Below, piece after piece: positions 1 to 8,088 of a DNA stretch of 64,000 nt. The notes under the pieces were generated by a model that was not told the DNA's origin, made no database searches, and saw only the letters and a list, made by a program, of their open reading frames with translations. The DNA is from Phytohabitans aurantiacus (GTDB lineage: Bacteria; Actinomycetota; Actinomycetes; Mycobacteriales; Micromonosporaceae): assembly GCF_027923225.1 (NCBI RefSeq), contig NZ_BSDI01000017.1, forward strand, positions 62,001 to 126,000. Reading direction: 5' to 3'. The translations under genes and the position numbers were made by a program. The stretch's first letter is position 1; each line of letters begins with the position of its first letter.

Positions 1-1485
1 ACGTCGGCGGTGCGGCTGGAGGCGTTCGACGAGGACGCCTTCGCCGATGACATGGAGCGCGCCTCCCGAGGTACCGAATCGGCGATCGTGCTCGTGCAGG
101 AGGTGTTCAACCTGCTGGCCGGGGTGGTGAGCCTGCTCGCGGTCACCGTCGCCGTGGTGGTGATCCATCCGCTGCTGTTGGTCGCGCTGCTGGTGGCCAC
201 GGTGCCCAACGCGTACGCGGCGCTGCGGGCCGGGCACGAGAAGTTCAAGACCTACCTCGCCGGGTCGGCGCGCCGCCGCCGGCTGTGGGTGCTTCAGCGC
301 CTGATGGCCGAGCGGATCTCGGCGCCGGAGTTGCGCTCCTACCGGCTGCGCGGCTTCCTGCTGGACCAGTACGACCGGGTGATGGACGCGCACACCAAGA
401 TCGAGCTGCGCCTCGCCCGGCGGGTCACCACGACCACCAGCCTCGGCGCGCTGGTCAGCGGGGCCGCCCTCGCTGGGGTGTACGCGCTGCTCGGGGCGCT
501 GCTGTTGAAAGGACAGATCCCTCTTGCCGCGGCGGCGACCTGCGTGGTCGCGGTGCAGGCCGCGCAGCGCTCGCTCACGCTGGTGACCTTCCAGGTCGAC
601 CGGGTCTTCGCCAACGGCCAGTTCTTCAACGAGTACGTCAACTTCCTGCACCGCGCCGACACCTACCTCCCCCCAGCCGACCAAGCCGGCACGGCGCGCC
701 CCGACGAGCTCCGGGAACTGTCAGTTCGCGAGGTCAGCCTGAGTTACCCGGATCGGGACACCCCCGCGGTGCACGACGTCACCCTGACCATCCGCGCCGG
801 CGAAACGGTGGCGCTTGTCGGCGAAAACGGCTCCGGCAAGTCCACCCTTGCGGCGATCATCGCCGGGTTGCGTACCCCCACAGGCGGCAGCATCTGGTGG
901 AACGGCCGTCCACTGCGGGAGTGGGATCGCGACGCACTGCACCGGAAGATCGCCGTGGTGCTGCAGGAACACCACAAGTGGCCGTTCACCGCGGCCACCA
1001 ACATCGCCACCGGCGAGATCGACGCCGAACCCGACCGCGGGCGGATCGAGGCCGCCGCCAGCCTGGCCGCTGCCCACGACATGATCCACGAACTGCCTCA
1101 GGGGTACGACACGCTGCTCGACCGCACATTCAAAGACGGTCAAGACCTGTCCGGCGGCCAATGGCAGCGGATCACCGCCGCTCGAGGCTTCTACAGCGAC
1201 GCTGAACTGCTCATCATGGACGAGCCGTCCTCTGCCCTCGACCCACGCGCAGAAGACACACTCTTCCAAGCCATCCGCGGCCGCCAGGGCCGGCAGACCA
1301 CCATCCTGATCACCCACCGGCTGGCCAACGTCGTGCACGCCGACCGCATCTACGTCCTGGAAAAGGGCGCCCTCGTAGAGTCCGGCACCCACGGCCAGCT
1401 CGTGGCCGCAGGCGGTTTGTACGCAGATCTCTTCTCGTTACAGTCAGCCGGCTACACGGCCCCCGCCGCCGGACATTACTCATGA
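1..1485 (+). CDS. ABC exporter, fused membrane and ATPase domains (5' truncated by window edge)
   Basis: The frame is open from base 1, so the true start lies upstream. The visible part has hydrophobic segments (about nt 90-240 and 420-560) typical of a type-I exporter membrane domain. A complete nucleotide-binding domain follows: Walker A GENGSGKST near nt 820-845, signature LSGGQWQRI near nt 1148-1175, Walker B LLIMDEPSSALD near nt 1207-1240 and a switch histidine in ITHRL near nt 1310. The family exports peptides, lipids or drugs and normally works as a dimer. The layout resembles exporters of lanthipeptide or other peptide clusters, but nothing in the window identifies the substrate. The gene ends with TGA and no downstream partner follows on this strand. 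Confidence 0.9.
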   Translation, partial: TSAVRLEAFDEDAFADDMERASRGTESAIVLVQEVFNLLAGVVSLLAVTVAVVVIHPLLLVALLVATVPNAYAALRAGHEKFKTYLAGSARRRRLWVLQRLMAERISAPELRSYRLRGFLLDQYDRVMDAHTKIELRLARRVTTTTSLGALVSGAALAGVYALLGALLLKGQIPLAAAATCVVAVQAAQRSLTLVTFQVDRVFANGQFFNEYVNFLHRADTYLPPADQAGTARPDELRELSVREVSLSYPDRDTPAVHDVTLTIRAGETVALVGENGSGKSTLAAIIAGLRTPTGGSIWWNGRPLREWDRDALHRKIAVVLQEHHKWPFTAATNIATGEIDAEPDRGRIEAAASLAAAHDMIHELPQGYDTLLDRTFKDGQDLSGGQWQRITAARGFYSDAELLIMDEPSSALDPRAEDTLFQAIRGRQGRQTTILITHRLANVVHADRIYVLEKGALVESGTHGQLVAAGGLYADLFSLQSAGYTAPAAGHYS

Positions 1486-1650
1486 TCGGCTTCGATCATC
1501 GCCACGATCCACAGTCGGCGGCTGTGCCGGGCCGTTGAACTGGTTGTGTAGTCGCGGAGGGTGAGGCCGCGGGAGCAACGGGCATGGACCGCGACGGGCA
1601 TCGCGGTAGCTCAAAACCGGATCCTGAACTTGACCCAAAAAGGTCTCTAG

Positions 1651-1785
1651 CGCGGCCCGGCAGGGGCCCAGGAGGCGCTAGGTGCCCGTCTTCGTGAGAT
1701 CCGCCGCGAGGCGGAGTTCACCGCGCGGGCGCTGGCGCGCAGGATGGTGGCTGCCGGGTATCGGTTGCTGTCCCGCACGCGAACG
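1651..1785 (+). pseudogene. Remnant of an XRE-type helix-turn-helix regulator
   Basis: After an in-frame TAG at 1648-1650, about 45 codons read like the N-terminal helix-turn-helix of actinobacterial XRE/DUF5753 regulators: LGARLREIRREAEFTARALA at about 1678-1737. The frame then loses similarity and no recognition helix or C-terminal domain follows. I read it as a decayed fragment in the otherwise gene-free 1486-1851 interval. A second short protein-like run (YALLGAPQQAREYRGADVVM) continues in another frame near 1797-1856, also without a recognisable family. No start codon or ribosome site supports expression. The call rests on one short motif. Confidence 0.35.
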
Positions 1786-1851
1786 AGGCGTGGGCCTACG
1801 CGTTGCTCGGTGCGCCGCAACAGGCCCGCGAGTATCGAGGCGCCGACGTCG

Positions 1852-3027
1852 TCATGCCGGTGGGGGAGGGGTCCAGGAGAAGGCGCTGGCGGCGAACCGG
1901 GCGAACAGCGGTGTGGGTAGCGCGCGGGTCATCAGGTCGCGCAGGCGGACCGCCGCGGGGTTGCTGGTTTGTAGGACCCGTGCGAGCTTGCCGGAGGTCC
2001 GCGCGAATCCTTGGGTGCGGGGTCGGCGTGTGGTGTCGTAGGTGTGCAGCGCCTTCCCGATACCGCTGCTGGCAAGGGCGGTGGCCAGTACCACGGCGTC
2101 TTCGATGGCGAGGCAGGCGCCTTGGCCGATGTCGGGGGTGACGGCGTGGGCGGCGTCGCCGAGCAGCGCGACCCGGCCGTGGGTGAAGCTGGGCAGCGGT
2201 GTCTGGAGGTAGTAGACGTCGTGCCGGAGCAGCGTGTCGGGCGGTGTGGCGGCCAGCAGTTGCGGTATCGGGGTGTGCCATTGGCCGAAACGGGTGGTCA
2301 GCTCGTCGAGGTCGTGGTTCGGCGCGGCGTGTTCGGCCATGCTTTCGCAGGCGAACCAGTACACCTGTCCGTCGTTGATGACCGCGACGCCGAACCGCGC
2401 GGCTCGTCCCCAGGATTCGACGAGTGTCGGCTCGACGCCGATAGTGGCCGCGGCCTCGGCTGGGACGATTCCGCGCCACACCGTGTAGCCGGCGTACGTG
2501 GGGCCGGGGTAGTCGGGGAACAGGGCGCCGCGCAGGCGGCTGTGTATGCCGTCGGCGGCGACCACCAGGTCCGCGCTGGCGGTGCGTGGCCCGGTGGGGG
2601 TGTCGAAGGTGACCGTGGCGGCGTGGGCGTCGGTCGTGATGTCGACCGCTGTGTGGTGGGTGCTCAGCCGGACGCCGTCGACGGAGTCGAGCAGGATCCG
2701 ATGCAGTTCGGCGCGGTGCATGGTGATGAACGGGTCGCCGAACCGGCCCTCGATGTCGGTGGCCGGCAGGTGCGCGACCTGCTGTCCTGAGCTGAGCCTG
2801 ATCTCCAGACCGGCTTGCCGGATGCCACTTTCGCGTACCGGCGCGGCCAGACCGAGCCAGCGCAGCGCCTTGACCGCGTTGGGCGCGATGCCGATGCCGG
2901 CGCCGACGGGCCGGAAAGCTGGTGCCTGGTCGTAGACGGCCACCGTCCAGCCGCCGCGTTGCAGCGCGCGGGCGGCGCTAAGACCACCGATGCCGCCGCC
3001 GATCACGATCGCGGTGCGCTCGGTCAT
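1852..3027 (-). CDS. FAD-dependent aromatic-type monooxygenase
   Basis: This 391-residue single-component flavoprotein hydroxylase belongs to the PF01494 family (p-hydroxybenzoate hydroxylase, TetX and Rox relatives). The N-terminal FAD motif GGGIGG is at about residues 9-14. The DG motif (VVAADGIHSRLR) and the GD motif (ALLGDAAHAVTPDIGQG) are both present, so it should bind FAD and use NAD(P)H and O2. I chose ATG 3025-3027 because GGAGGA lies just upstream; the frame opens 24 bases earlier. It is transcribed away from the DHA2 efflux gene, with the palindromic operator between them. That arrangement suggests co-induction with the pump, perhaps as an enzyme inactivating the same toxic aromatic or antibiotic. 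The substrate is unknown. Confidence 0.88.
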   Translation of the reverse strand: MTERTAIVIGGGIGGLSAARALQRGGWTVAVYDQAPAFRPVGAGIGIAPNAVKALRWLGLAAPVRESGIRQAGLEIRLSSGQQVAHLPATDIEGRFGDPFITMHRAELHRILLDSVDGVRLSTHHTAVDITTDAHAATVTFDTPTGPRTASADLVVAADGIHSRLRGALFPDYPGPTYAGYTVWRGIVPAEAAATIGVEPTLVESWGRAARFGVAVINDGQVYWFACESMAEHAAPNHDLDELTTRFGQWHTPIPQLLAATPPDTLLRHDVYYLQTPLPSFTHGRVALLGDAAHAVTPDIGQGACLAIEDAVVLATALASSGIGKALHTYDTTRRPRTQGFARTSGKLARVLQTSNPAAVRLRDLMTRALPTPLFARFAASAFSWTPPPPA

Positions 3028-3054
3028 GACTTCCTCCAAGAACGTGAACACGAC

Positions 3055-3094
3055 TGTTCGAGTTATGCTAGCTTAACTCGAACAGAGATGTTCG
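3055..3094. promoter_or_regulatory. Compound palindromic operator between monooxygenase and efflux pump
   Basis: TGTTCGAGTTA (3055-3065) is repeated perfectly inverted at 3074-3084 across an 8-bp spacer. A second palindrome, TCGAACA gaga TGTTCGA (3078-3095), reuses the right half of the first. The block overlaps the likely promoters of both divergent genes and is the expected binding site of the TetR protein encoded at 4545. Base positions are read directly from the sequence; the regulator assignment is inference. Confidence 0.75.
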
Positions 3095-3108
3095 AATTAG
3101 GGGGAACG

Positions 3109-4524
3109 ATGATGGCTGATACGCGTGCCGTACCCGTGATGTCGCCACCGGATGCCCGCCGCTGGCGGGCCCTGGCGCTGCTGTGCCTGGCCCAGTTCAT
3201 GGTGATCCTGGACGTCACGGTGGTGAACGTGGCGCTGCCCGACTTGGCTGCCGATCTGCGCTTGGACCGGTCCGCGCTGACCTGGGTCGTGACCGCGTAC
3301 ACGCTGTGTTTCGGGGGACTGATGCTGTTCGGCGGCCGGCTGGCCGACCTGCTGGGCCGACGGCGGATGTTCCTCGCCGGATTGTTGGTCTTCACAATCG
3401 CCTCGCTGGGGGCGGGTTTGGCCGGCGACGCCTCGGTCCTCGTTGGCGCGCGGGCGGGCCAGGGCGTTGGCGCGGCGCTGTTGTCTCCGGCCGCGCTGTC
3501 GATCATTACGACGACTTTTCACGGCGCGGAGCGCCACCGGGCGCTCGGCGTGTGGGCGGCGCTGGGCGGTGCCGGTGCGGCTGCGGGCGTCCTCGTCGGC
3601 GGGCTGCTGACCTCCGGTCCAGGATGGCAGTGGGTGTTCTACGTCAACGTGCCCGTCGGAGTCGTCGTGGCCGTACTCGTGCCGGTCGTCGTGCCAGCCA
3701 CGCCAAGGCAGGCGGGCCGAATGGACATCCCCGGAGCAGTACTGGTCACCGCCGCCACCGCGGCCCTCATCTACGGGTTGGTCCGCGCGGGCGAGGACGG
3801 CTGGCTGCTCGCGCTCGCGGCCGCCGCGGCCTTGTACGTGCTGTTTGTGGTCGCCGAGCGGCGGATGCGGGCGCCGCTGGTGCGCCTGGACCTGCTCGCC
3901 CAGCGTCCCATGGCGGCCGGGATCGTCACGATGTTGACCGCCTCTGGGCTGCTGATCTCCGGGTTCTTCCTCAGCTCCCTGCTGCTGCAGCATCTGCTCG
4001 GCTTGACCGCGCTGGAGACCGGGCTGCTGTTCCTGCCGGTCGCGGTGGCCACCGGGATCGGCGCCCACCTCGCTGGGCGGTTCGTCGGCCGCGTCGGGGC
4101 GCGGCCAGTAGCCGTCGCCGGCTTCGGCGTAGCCGCGGTCGGGTACGTCCTACTGTCGCAGGTGGACGGGCGTGTCGGGGCGTGGGGCGGGGTGCTGCCC
4201 GGCTTCGTGCTGGTAGCTGTCGGCTTGGGTGCCGGGTTCGTCACCGCCACGACGACGGCGTTGAGTCGGGTCGACGCGCATCACGCGGGCATGGCGTCCG
4301 GTGCGATCAACACCGCGCACGAGTTGGGCGCGGCCCTGGGCGTGGCGGTGGTCTCCGCCATCGCCGGTGCCAGCATCGACGGTGGCGCCTCCGGGGCGAT
4401 CGGCGGGTTCACCGACGCGTTCTGGGCCTGCGCCGCCGCCTCCGGCGCCGCCGGGGTCGCGCTCGCGGCGTTGCTGCCCGCTGGCAGGCCACCAGCGGCC
4501 GAGGGTCCGGTCTTCGCCCACTGA
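3109..4524 (+). CDS. DHA2-family MFS drug efflux transporter
   Basis: This 471-residue integral membrane protein has the 14-helix layout of the EmrB/QacA (DHA2) branch of the major facilitator superfamily, which exports drugs by proton antiport. Diagnostic stretches are ILDVTVVNVALP in helix 1 and the motif-A loop GGRLADLLGRRRM after helix 2. Motif C is a glycine- and alanine-rich segment (ALGGAGAAAGVLVGG). Start ATG 3109 follows GGGGGAAC; a second ATG comes next, so MM or M is possible. A TetR gene starts 20 bases after its stop, giving a pump-repressor operon, and a monooxygenase is divergent. It is closely related to the pump at 13820. Confidence 0.93.
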   Translation: MMADTRAVPVMSPPDARRWRALALLCLAQFMVILDVTVVNVALPDLAADLRLDRSALTWVVTAYTLCFGGLMLFGGRLADLLGRRRMFLAGLLVFTIASLGAGLAGDASVLVGARAGQGVGAALLSPAALSIITTTFHGAERHRALGVWAALGGAGAAAGVLVGGLLTSGPGWQWVFYVNVPVGVVVAVLVPVVVPATPRQAGRMDIPGAVLVTAATAALIYGLVRAGEDGWLLALAAAAALYVLFVVAERRMRAPLVRLDLLAQRPMAAGIVTMLTASGLLISGFFLSSLLLQHLLGLTALETGLLFLPVAVATGIGAHLAGRFVGRVGARPVAVAGFGVAAVGYVLLSQVDGRVGAWGGVLPGFVLVAVGLGAGFVTATTTALSRVDAHHAGMASGAINTAHELGAALGVAVVSAIAGASIDGGASGAIGGFTDAFWACAAASGAAGVALAALLPAGRPPAAEGPVFAH

Positions 4525-4544
4525 CGCGCCGTACCCTGACGGTC

Positions 4545-5156
4545 ATGGCACCAGAGCGACACCAGGCGGTGGCGGCAGGACCGGCCGCCACGCGGCGGCG
4601 GGCGGACGCCCGCCGCAGCATCGCCGCCATCCTCGACGCGGCCCTCGCGAGCCTGAGCACCAGCCCCGAGGTCAACGTGGCCGAGATCGCTCGCGCTGCG
4701 GGGGTCGGGAGGGTCACGCTGTACGGGCACTTCCCGACCAGGGAGGCGTTGGTCGACGCAACCGTGGCGCATGCCATCGCGCACACCAGCCGCGCGCTGG
4801 ACGCGGTCGATCTGGAAAGCGGTCCGGCGCCGCAGGCCCTCGCGCGACTGGCGACCTCGTCGTGGCAGATCCTCAACCAGCACCGGCAGCTCATGGCCGC
4901 CGGGATGCGCCACCTCGGCACCGAACGCATGCGCGCCCACCACGACCAGGCATTGGACCGGGTCCGGGCGTTGCTGGCGCGTGGCCGGGCCGACGGCGAC
5001 ATCCGCACCGACCTTCCCGCCGACTGGCTCATCACCACGTACTACGCGTTGCTGCACGCCGCCGCCGAGGAGGTCAACGCCGGCCGGCTCGACCCCCGCG
5101 AGGCCGGTCACACCGTGGCGGCCACCGTCACCGCGGCGCTCCGCCCGCCGCCCTGA
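4545..5156 (+). CDS. TetR-family repressor of the efflux module
   Basis: This is a 203-residue regulator. The N-terminal helix-turn-helix (NVAEIARAAGVGRVTLYGHF, about residues 44-63) has the TetR signature ending in LYxHF. The remaining all-helical region would be the ligand-binding and dimer domain. It lies 20 bases downstream of the efflux gene on the same strand. The likely target is the palindromic block at 3055-3094, which contains the half-site TGTTCGAGTTA. Its paralogue at 13113 has the same length, a near-identical recognition helix (VGRMTLYGHFPSREALVEA) and an operator with the half-site TGTACGAGTTA. The ligand is unknown. Confidence 0.92.
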   Translation: MAPERHQAVAAGPAATRRRADARRSIAAILDAALASLSTSPEVNVAEIARAAGVGRVTLYGHFPTREALVDATVAHAIAHTSRALDAVDLESGPAPQALARLATSSWQILNQHRQLMAAGMRHLGTERMRAHHDQALDRVRALLARGRADGDIRTDLPADWLITTYYALLHAAAEEVNAGRLDPREAGHTVAATVTAALRPPP

Positions 5157-5253
5157 ACACGGCCGCAAGCGGGCTGTAGCGGCGCATACCGCTTGGCCGC
5201 GATAGCGGCCCGTCCCCGGCCCGCGGGCGAGTCGCGAGGGGCTGGACGTCCAT
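5128..5253 (-). CDS. Possible 41-residue small protein
   Basis: An ATG at 5251-5253 is preceded by a perfect GGAGG at ideal spacing on the minus strand. The 41-codon frame runs antisense into the 3' end of the TetR gene. The product is arginine- and proline-rich, with no family I recognise. A palindrome (GAAGCG cgat CGCTTC, 5269-5284) sits immediately upstream of the ribosome site. The strong ribosome site is the only real support; biased codons in a GC-rich antisense frame prove little. Confidence 0.3.
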   Translation of the reverse strand: MDVQPLATRPRAGDGPLSRPSGMRRYSPLAAVFRAAGGAPR

Positions 5254-5268
5254 GCGACCTCCTTGACA

Positions 5269-5328
5269 GAAGCGCGATCGCTTCCACACCTAAGCACGAT
5301 AGTAGGTGGACGCGGCTGCTCGTACTAC
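5269..5328. promoter_or_regulatory. Upstream region of blaI with palindrome and possible BlaI half-sites
   Basis: GAAGCG cgat CGCTTC (5269-5284) is a 16-bp palindrome directly after a TTGACA hexamer (5263-5268) on the plus strand. Further on, ATAGTA (5299-5304) and TACTAC (5323-5328) form an imperfect inverted pair. ATAGTA recurs at 6771-6776, before the third gene of the block. BlaI/MecI-type repressors recognise short dyads of this kind, so I suggest autoregulation; the match is too short to be sure. Confidence 0.4.
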
Positions 5329-5396
5329 GGCCCGTTGTTGCAAGCACGGTTACCCGGGCTGGCCCACCGTGAGTACGATCACCGATAGGAGCGAGG

Positions 5397-5786
5397 GTGG
5401 CCAGGGAGGGCGCGGTGCGCGGGTTCGGCGAGCTCGAGTCGAGCGTCATGGATTGGCTGTGGGAGCATGGCGAGCCCGCGACGGTCCGCGAGGTGCACAC
5501 AGACCTGGCCAAGCAGCGGCAGCTCGCCTACACGACCGTGCTGACGGTCACGGATAACCTGTTCAAGAAGGGGTGGCTGCGGCGGGAGCCCGCTGGCCGG
5601 GCGCATCGGTACGAGCCGGTAGCGAGCCGTGAGCAGTACGGGGCGATGCTCATGCGCGAGGCGCTGGATGTCAGCGGCGACCGGCAGCAGGCTCTGCTGG
5701 CCTTCGTAGGGAAGATGTCGCTGGAGGAGGCGGTCGCGTTGCGTGCCGCGTTGAGCGAGTTCGAGCGCAGGATCAGCGGTCGATGA
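5397..5786 (+). CDS. blaI: BlaI/MecI-family winged-helix repressor
   Basis: This 129-residue protein is the usual length of the penicillinase repressor family. The winged helix covers about residues 8-75 (FGELESSVMDWLWEHGEPAT, then TVLTVTDNLFKKGWLRRE), followed by a short helical dimer arm. Start GTG 5397 follows TAGGAGCGAG. Its stop overlaps the start of the M56 peptidase gene (ATGA), the standard pairing in which the peptidase relieves repression by cleaving the repressor. In actinobacteria such pairs control beta-lactam, respiratory or copper genes. The downstream DUF6153 and DUF305 genes and the copper genes beyond favour metal or envelope stress here, but this is inference. Confidence 0.9.
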   Translation: MAREGAVRGFGELESSVMDWLWEHGEPATVREVHTDLAKQRQLAYTTVLTVTDNLFKKGWLRREPAGRAHRYEPVASREQYGAMLMREALDVSGDRQQALLAFVGKMSLEEAVALRAALSEFERRISGR

Positions 5787-6721
5787 CGCTGCTGTTACTG
5801 CTCGGCCTATCGGCTGCGGTGGCCGCCGTAGTGCCGGCGGTCCTGGCCCGCGCCACCTGGGCGGTGCGGGCGCCTCGGCTGGGCGTACTGGCCTGGGAAG
5901 CGGCCGCGGCGACGCTCGTGCTGAGCGCCTTCGGCGCCGCGCTGGCCATGACGATGCCGTGGCACGAGGCCAACGATGCGGTGTGCATGGTCTGGCGACT
6001 CTGCCTCGACGCACTCAGCGGCGCGCATGGTCGAGCTGCGCAGCTGATGAGTTGGATCGGCCTCACCGTGCTCGTCGCCGCGTTGGCACGGATGACGTGG
6101 GCTGGCGCGCGGCTGGTGCGGGTCGTCGGGCTGCGCCGCCGCCATAGCCGCCAGATCCGGTTGGCGGGCAAGCACCGCCCTGACATGGACGCCACCGTGA
6201 TCGAGCACCCGGACCCGGCCGTCTACCTGGTCCCGGGCCGAGGCGAACAGATCGTGGTCACCACCGGCGCGCTGTCGCGGCTCGATCAAGACGGGTTGGC
6301 GGCGGTACTCGCCCATGAGCGCGCCCACGCACGTGGCCGGCATCATCTCATCTTGACCTTCTCGGGTCTGCTGCACGACGCCTTCCCGAAGGTCACCGTG
6401 TTCGCACAGGCAGACCGACAGGTCCGTCGCCTGGTGGAGATCTGCGCCGACGACGACGCCTGCCGGCATCATTCCCGCCTGGCCCTCGCTCGGGCGCTGG
6501 TCGCCCTTGCCACACCAGCAGCCGCGCCCGGCGCCCTCGCCGCCGACGGCGGAGATGCCCTGCAGCGCATGCGCCGGCTGATGGACCCACCACCACCGCT
6601 GCCGCGGTATACCCAGCTGGCCGCCGCGGCGGCGTTGATGGCGCTGCCGGTACTGCCACTCGCGATCCTTCTCAGCGCCCCCGTCGTGCCGGTGCTTGCC
6701 GCCGGGCCGCCGCTGTGGTGA
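5783..6721 (+). CDS. M56-family membrane zinc metallopeptidase (BlaR1-like, no penicillin sensor)
   Basis: This 312-residue membrane protein has four predicted helices: about residues 1-25, 35-60, 85-108 and 275-305. The zinc-binding HExxH motif appears as HERAH at 178-182 on the cytoplasmic loop, with acidic residues (EICADDD) downstream that could give the third ligand. It lacks the C-terminal penicillin-binding sensor of staphylococcal BlaR1, as is normal for actinobacterial members, so the signal it senses is unknown. Its start overlaps the blaI stop by four bases. A short hairpin (ACCCGGC tcc GCCGGGT, 6724-6740) follows the stop directly. Confidence 0.88.
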   Translation: MTLLLLLGLSAAVAAVVPAVLARATWAVRAPRLGVLAWEAAAATLVLSAFGAALAMTMPWHEANDAVCMVWRLCLDALSGAHGRAAQLMSWIGLTVLVAALARMTWAGARLVRVVGLRRRHSRQIRLAGKHRPDMDATVIEHPDPAVYLVPGRGEQIVVTTGALSRLDQDGLAAVLAHERAHARGRHHLILTFSGLLHDAFPKVTVFAQADRQVRRLVEICADDDACRHHSRLALARALVALATPAAAPGALAADGGDALQRMRRLMDPPPPLPRYTQLAAAAALMALPVLPLAILLSAPVVPVLAAGPPLW

Positions 6722-6723
6722 CC

Positions 6724-6740
6724 ACCCGGCTCCGCCGGGT
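6724..6740 (+). terminator. Short hairpin after the M56 peptidase gene
   Basis: ACCCGGC and GCCGGGT form a perfect 7-bp stem with a 3-base loop, starting three bases after the TGA. There is no U tract, as is common in actinobacteria. It may attenuate rather than end transcription, because the next gene follows within 100 bases. Confidence 0.5.
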
Positions 6741-6761
6741 TCATCAGTGAACGCGCGTCTC

Positions 6762-6776
6762 CTATCGCCCATAGTA
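6762..6776 (+). promoter_or_regulatory. Possible BlaI site before the DUF6153 gene
   Basis: CTATcgcccATAG, ending in ATAGTA at 6771-6776, repeats the half-site seen upstream of blaI and lies about 50 bases before the DUF6153 start. If BlaI binds both, the DUF6153/DUF305 genes belong to its regulon. This is a short and tentative match. Confidence 0.3.
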
Positions 6777-6823
6777 GAGTGAGGTCGTAGGCGCCGGTCT
6801 TTCGGCGAGAGGCGGTGAGTGAC

Positions 6824-7261
6824 ATGGCGACACAGCGTGCGGTGCAGCGGCTGCTGCTGGTCGTCATGCTCGCTGTCGGCATCGCCGGCATGCACACGCT
6901 CGGCCACCCGAGCGGTGGCCACGGCGGTCACGCGCCCGCCGACACAACCCGCCAGACGCACGGCGAAGCCGTGCAGGCGCCGCCGCTCCGCCTCGCGAGT
7001 CATGCCGCTATGGCGGCCCTCACCGCTGGCCAGATGGCGCTTCGCGGCGCCGACGTCGGCCTCGACCCGTCATCGGTCTGCATGGCGATCCTGGCCGGGC
7101 TCGCGCTCGCCGCGCTGATCGCCGCCCTCGCCCGGCGTGCCCGCCGGACCAGCCGCGCGCCGCGCCTCGCGGTCGCGGCGCTCCGATCGAGCGGTCGAGG
7201 GCCGCCGCGCACCTCGCCGGTCGGACTCGTCATCGCCCACCTGTCGGTGCTTCGCGTATAG
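6824..7261 (+). CDS. DUF6153-type small membrane protein
   Basis: This 145-residue protein has an N-terminal signal or anchor helix (about residues 9-25, LLLVVMLAVGIAGMHTLGHP). A histidine- and glycine-rich stretch (GHPSGGHGGH) follows, then a second helix around residues 82-105 (CMAILAGLALAALIAAL). The conserved cysteine before the second helix matches the DUF6153 pattern, whose function is unknown. The histidine cluster could bind metal. I preferred ATG 6824 over GTG 6815 because GGTGAG sits at correct spacing for it. It lies between the BlaI-M56 pair and the DUF305 gene, and such neighbours are frequent near actinobacterial copper genes. Confidence 0.7.
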   Translation: MATQRAVQRLLLVVMLAVGIAGMHTLGHPSGGHGGHAPADTTRQTHGEAVQAPPLRLASHAAMAALTAGQMALRGADVGLDPSSVCMAILAGLALAALIAALARRARRTSRAPRLAVAALRSSGRGPPRTSPVGLVIAHLSVLRV

Positions 7262-7352
7262 GACGACAACCGGTGACGCCCCCTGTGGCCGTCACCGGCC
7301 CCTGTCGCACGTCCTTTCCGCCGTGAACCGACCAGGAAGGCACCACACACAC

Positions 7353-7982
7353 ATGACACGCGTTATCACGCTGCGCCGGCTCCTGCTGACCAGTGCCGCG
7401 TCGCTCGCAACCATCGCGCTCGCCGCCGGGTGCGGTGGCGACGGAGATGACCCGGGCGGCATGAACCACGGCGGCGCCAGCTCGCCGACCGCCGCCGCAA
7501 CGTCGAACGGGACGTTCAACGACGCCGACGTGCAGTTCGCCCAGATGATGATCCCGCACCACCAGCAGGCAGTGGAGATGGCGACGCTCGCCGAGACGCG
7601 TGCCGCCGACCCGGAGGTCAAGCAGTTGGCCACGCAGGTCAAGGCCGCGCAGGATCCGGAGATCAAGACCATGACCGGCTGGCTGACCGCATGGGGTCAG
7701 TCGACCGCGGCGCCCGACGGTGGGCACGACATGCCGGGCATGAGTTCGATGCCGGGCATGATGTTGGACGACGACATGGCCAAGCTCGAGGCGGCCAAGG
7801 GCACCGAGTTCGACCGGATGTTCGCGCAGATGATGATCGCCCACCACGACGGCGCGATCCAGATGGCCAAGGACGAGCAGAAGAACGGCGCCAACATCGA
7901 GGCGAAGTCGCTCGCGGCCACCATCGAGAAGACCCAGACGGACGAGGTCGCCAAGCTGCAAGGCGTCGTCGACCGCCTGTAG
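7353..7982 (+). CDS. DUF305-family lipoprotein
   Basis: This is a 209-residue secreted lipoprotein with signal peptide and lipobox LAAGC near residue 28. Two DUF305 repeats follow, each with the hallmark QMMI(P/A)HH: FAQMMIPHHQQAVEMA at about residues 65-80 and FAQMMIAHHDGAIQMA at about 157-172. The helices carry paired histidines and methionines, and the linker is rich in methionine and histidine (HDMPGMSSMPGMM). This suits Cu(I)/Ag(I) or similar soft-metal binding outside the membrane, though the function of the family is not firmly established. ATG 7353 follows AGGAAGGCACC. A strong terminator lies 12 bases after the stop. Confidence 0.88.
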   Translation: MTRVITLRRLLLTSAASLATIALAAGCGGDGDDPGGMNHGGASSPTAAATSNGTFNDADVQFAQMMIPHHQQAVEMATLAETRAADPEVKQLATQVKAAQDPEIKTMTGWLTAWGQSTAAPDGGHDMPGMSSMPGMMLDDDMAKLEAAKGTEFDRMFAQMMIAHHDGAIQMAKDEQKNGANIEAKSLAATIEKTQTDEVAKLQGVVDRL

Positions 7983-7993
7983 CGCGGTCCTGA

Positions 7994-8023
7994 CCGGGCG
8001 GCGGGCCAGCGCCCGCCGCCCGG
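7994..8023 (+). terminator. Strong intrinsic terminator after the DUF305 gene
   Basis: Perfect 13-bp all-GC arms at 7994-8006 and 8011-8023 enclose a CAGC loop. A T-richer run (CTTCTTGGGTCTGTCTTGTTT) follows after position 8023. It closes the blaI to DUF305 unit. Confidence 0.85.
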
Positions 8024-8088
8024 CTTCTTGGGTCTGTCTTGTTTGGATCTTGTGAGCCGTCGTCCGCGCTGGTGGATACGCTGCCGGG

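Noticed and set aside
2011..2790. Long plus-strand frame opposite the monooxygenase gene
   Set aside because: It is a GC-rich shadow of the minus-strand gene, without domain similarity or a ribosome site.
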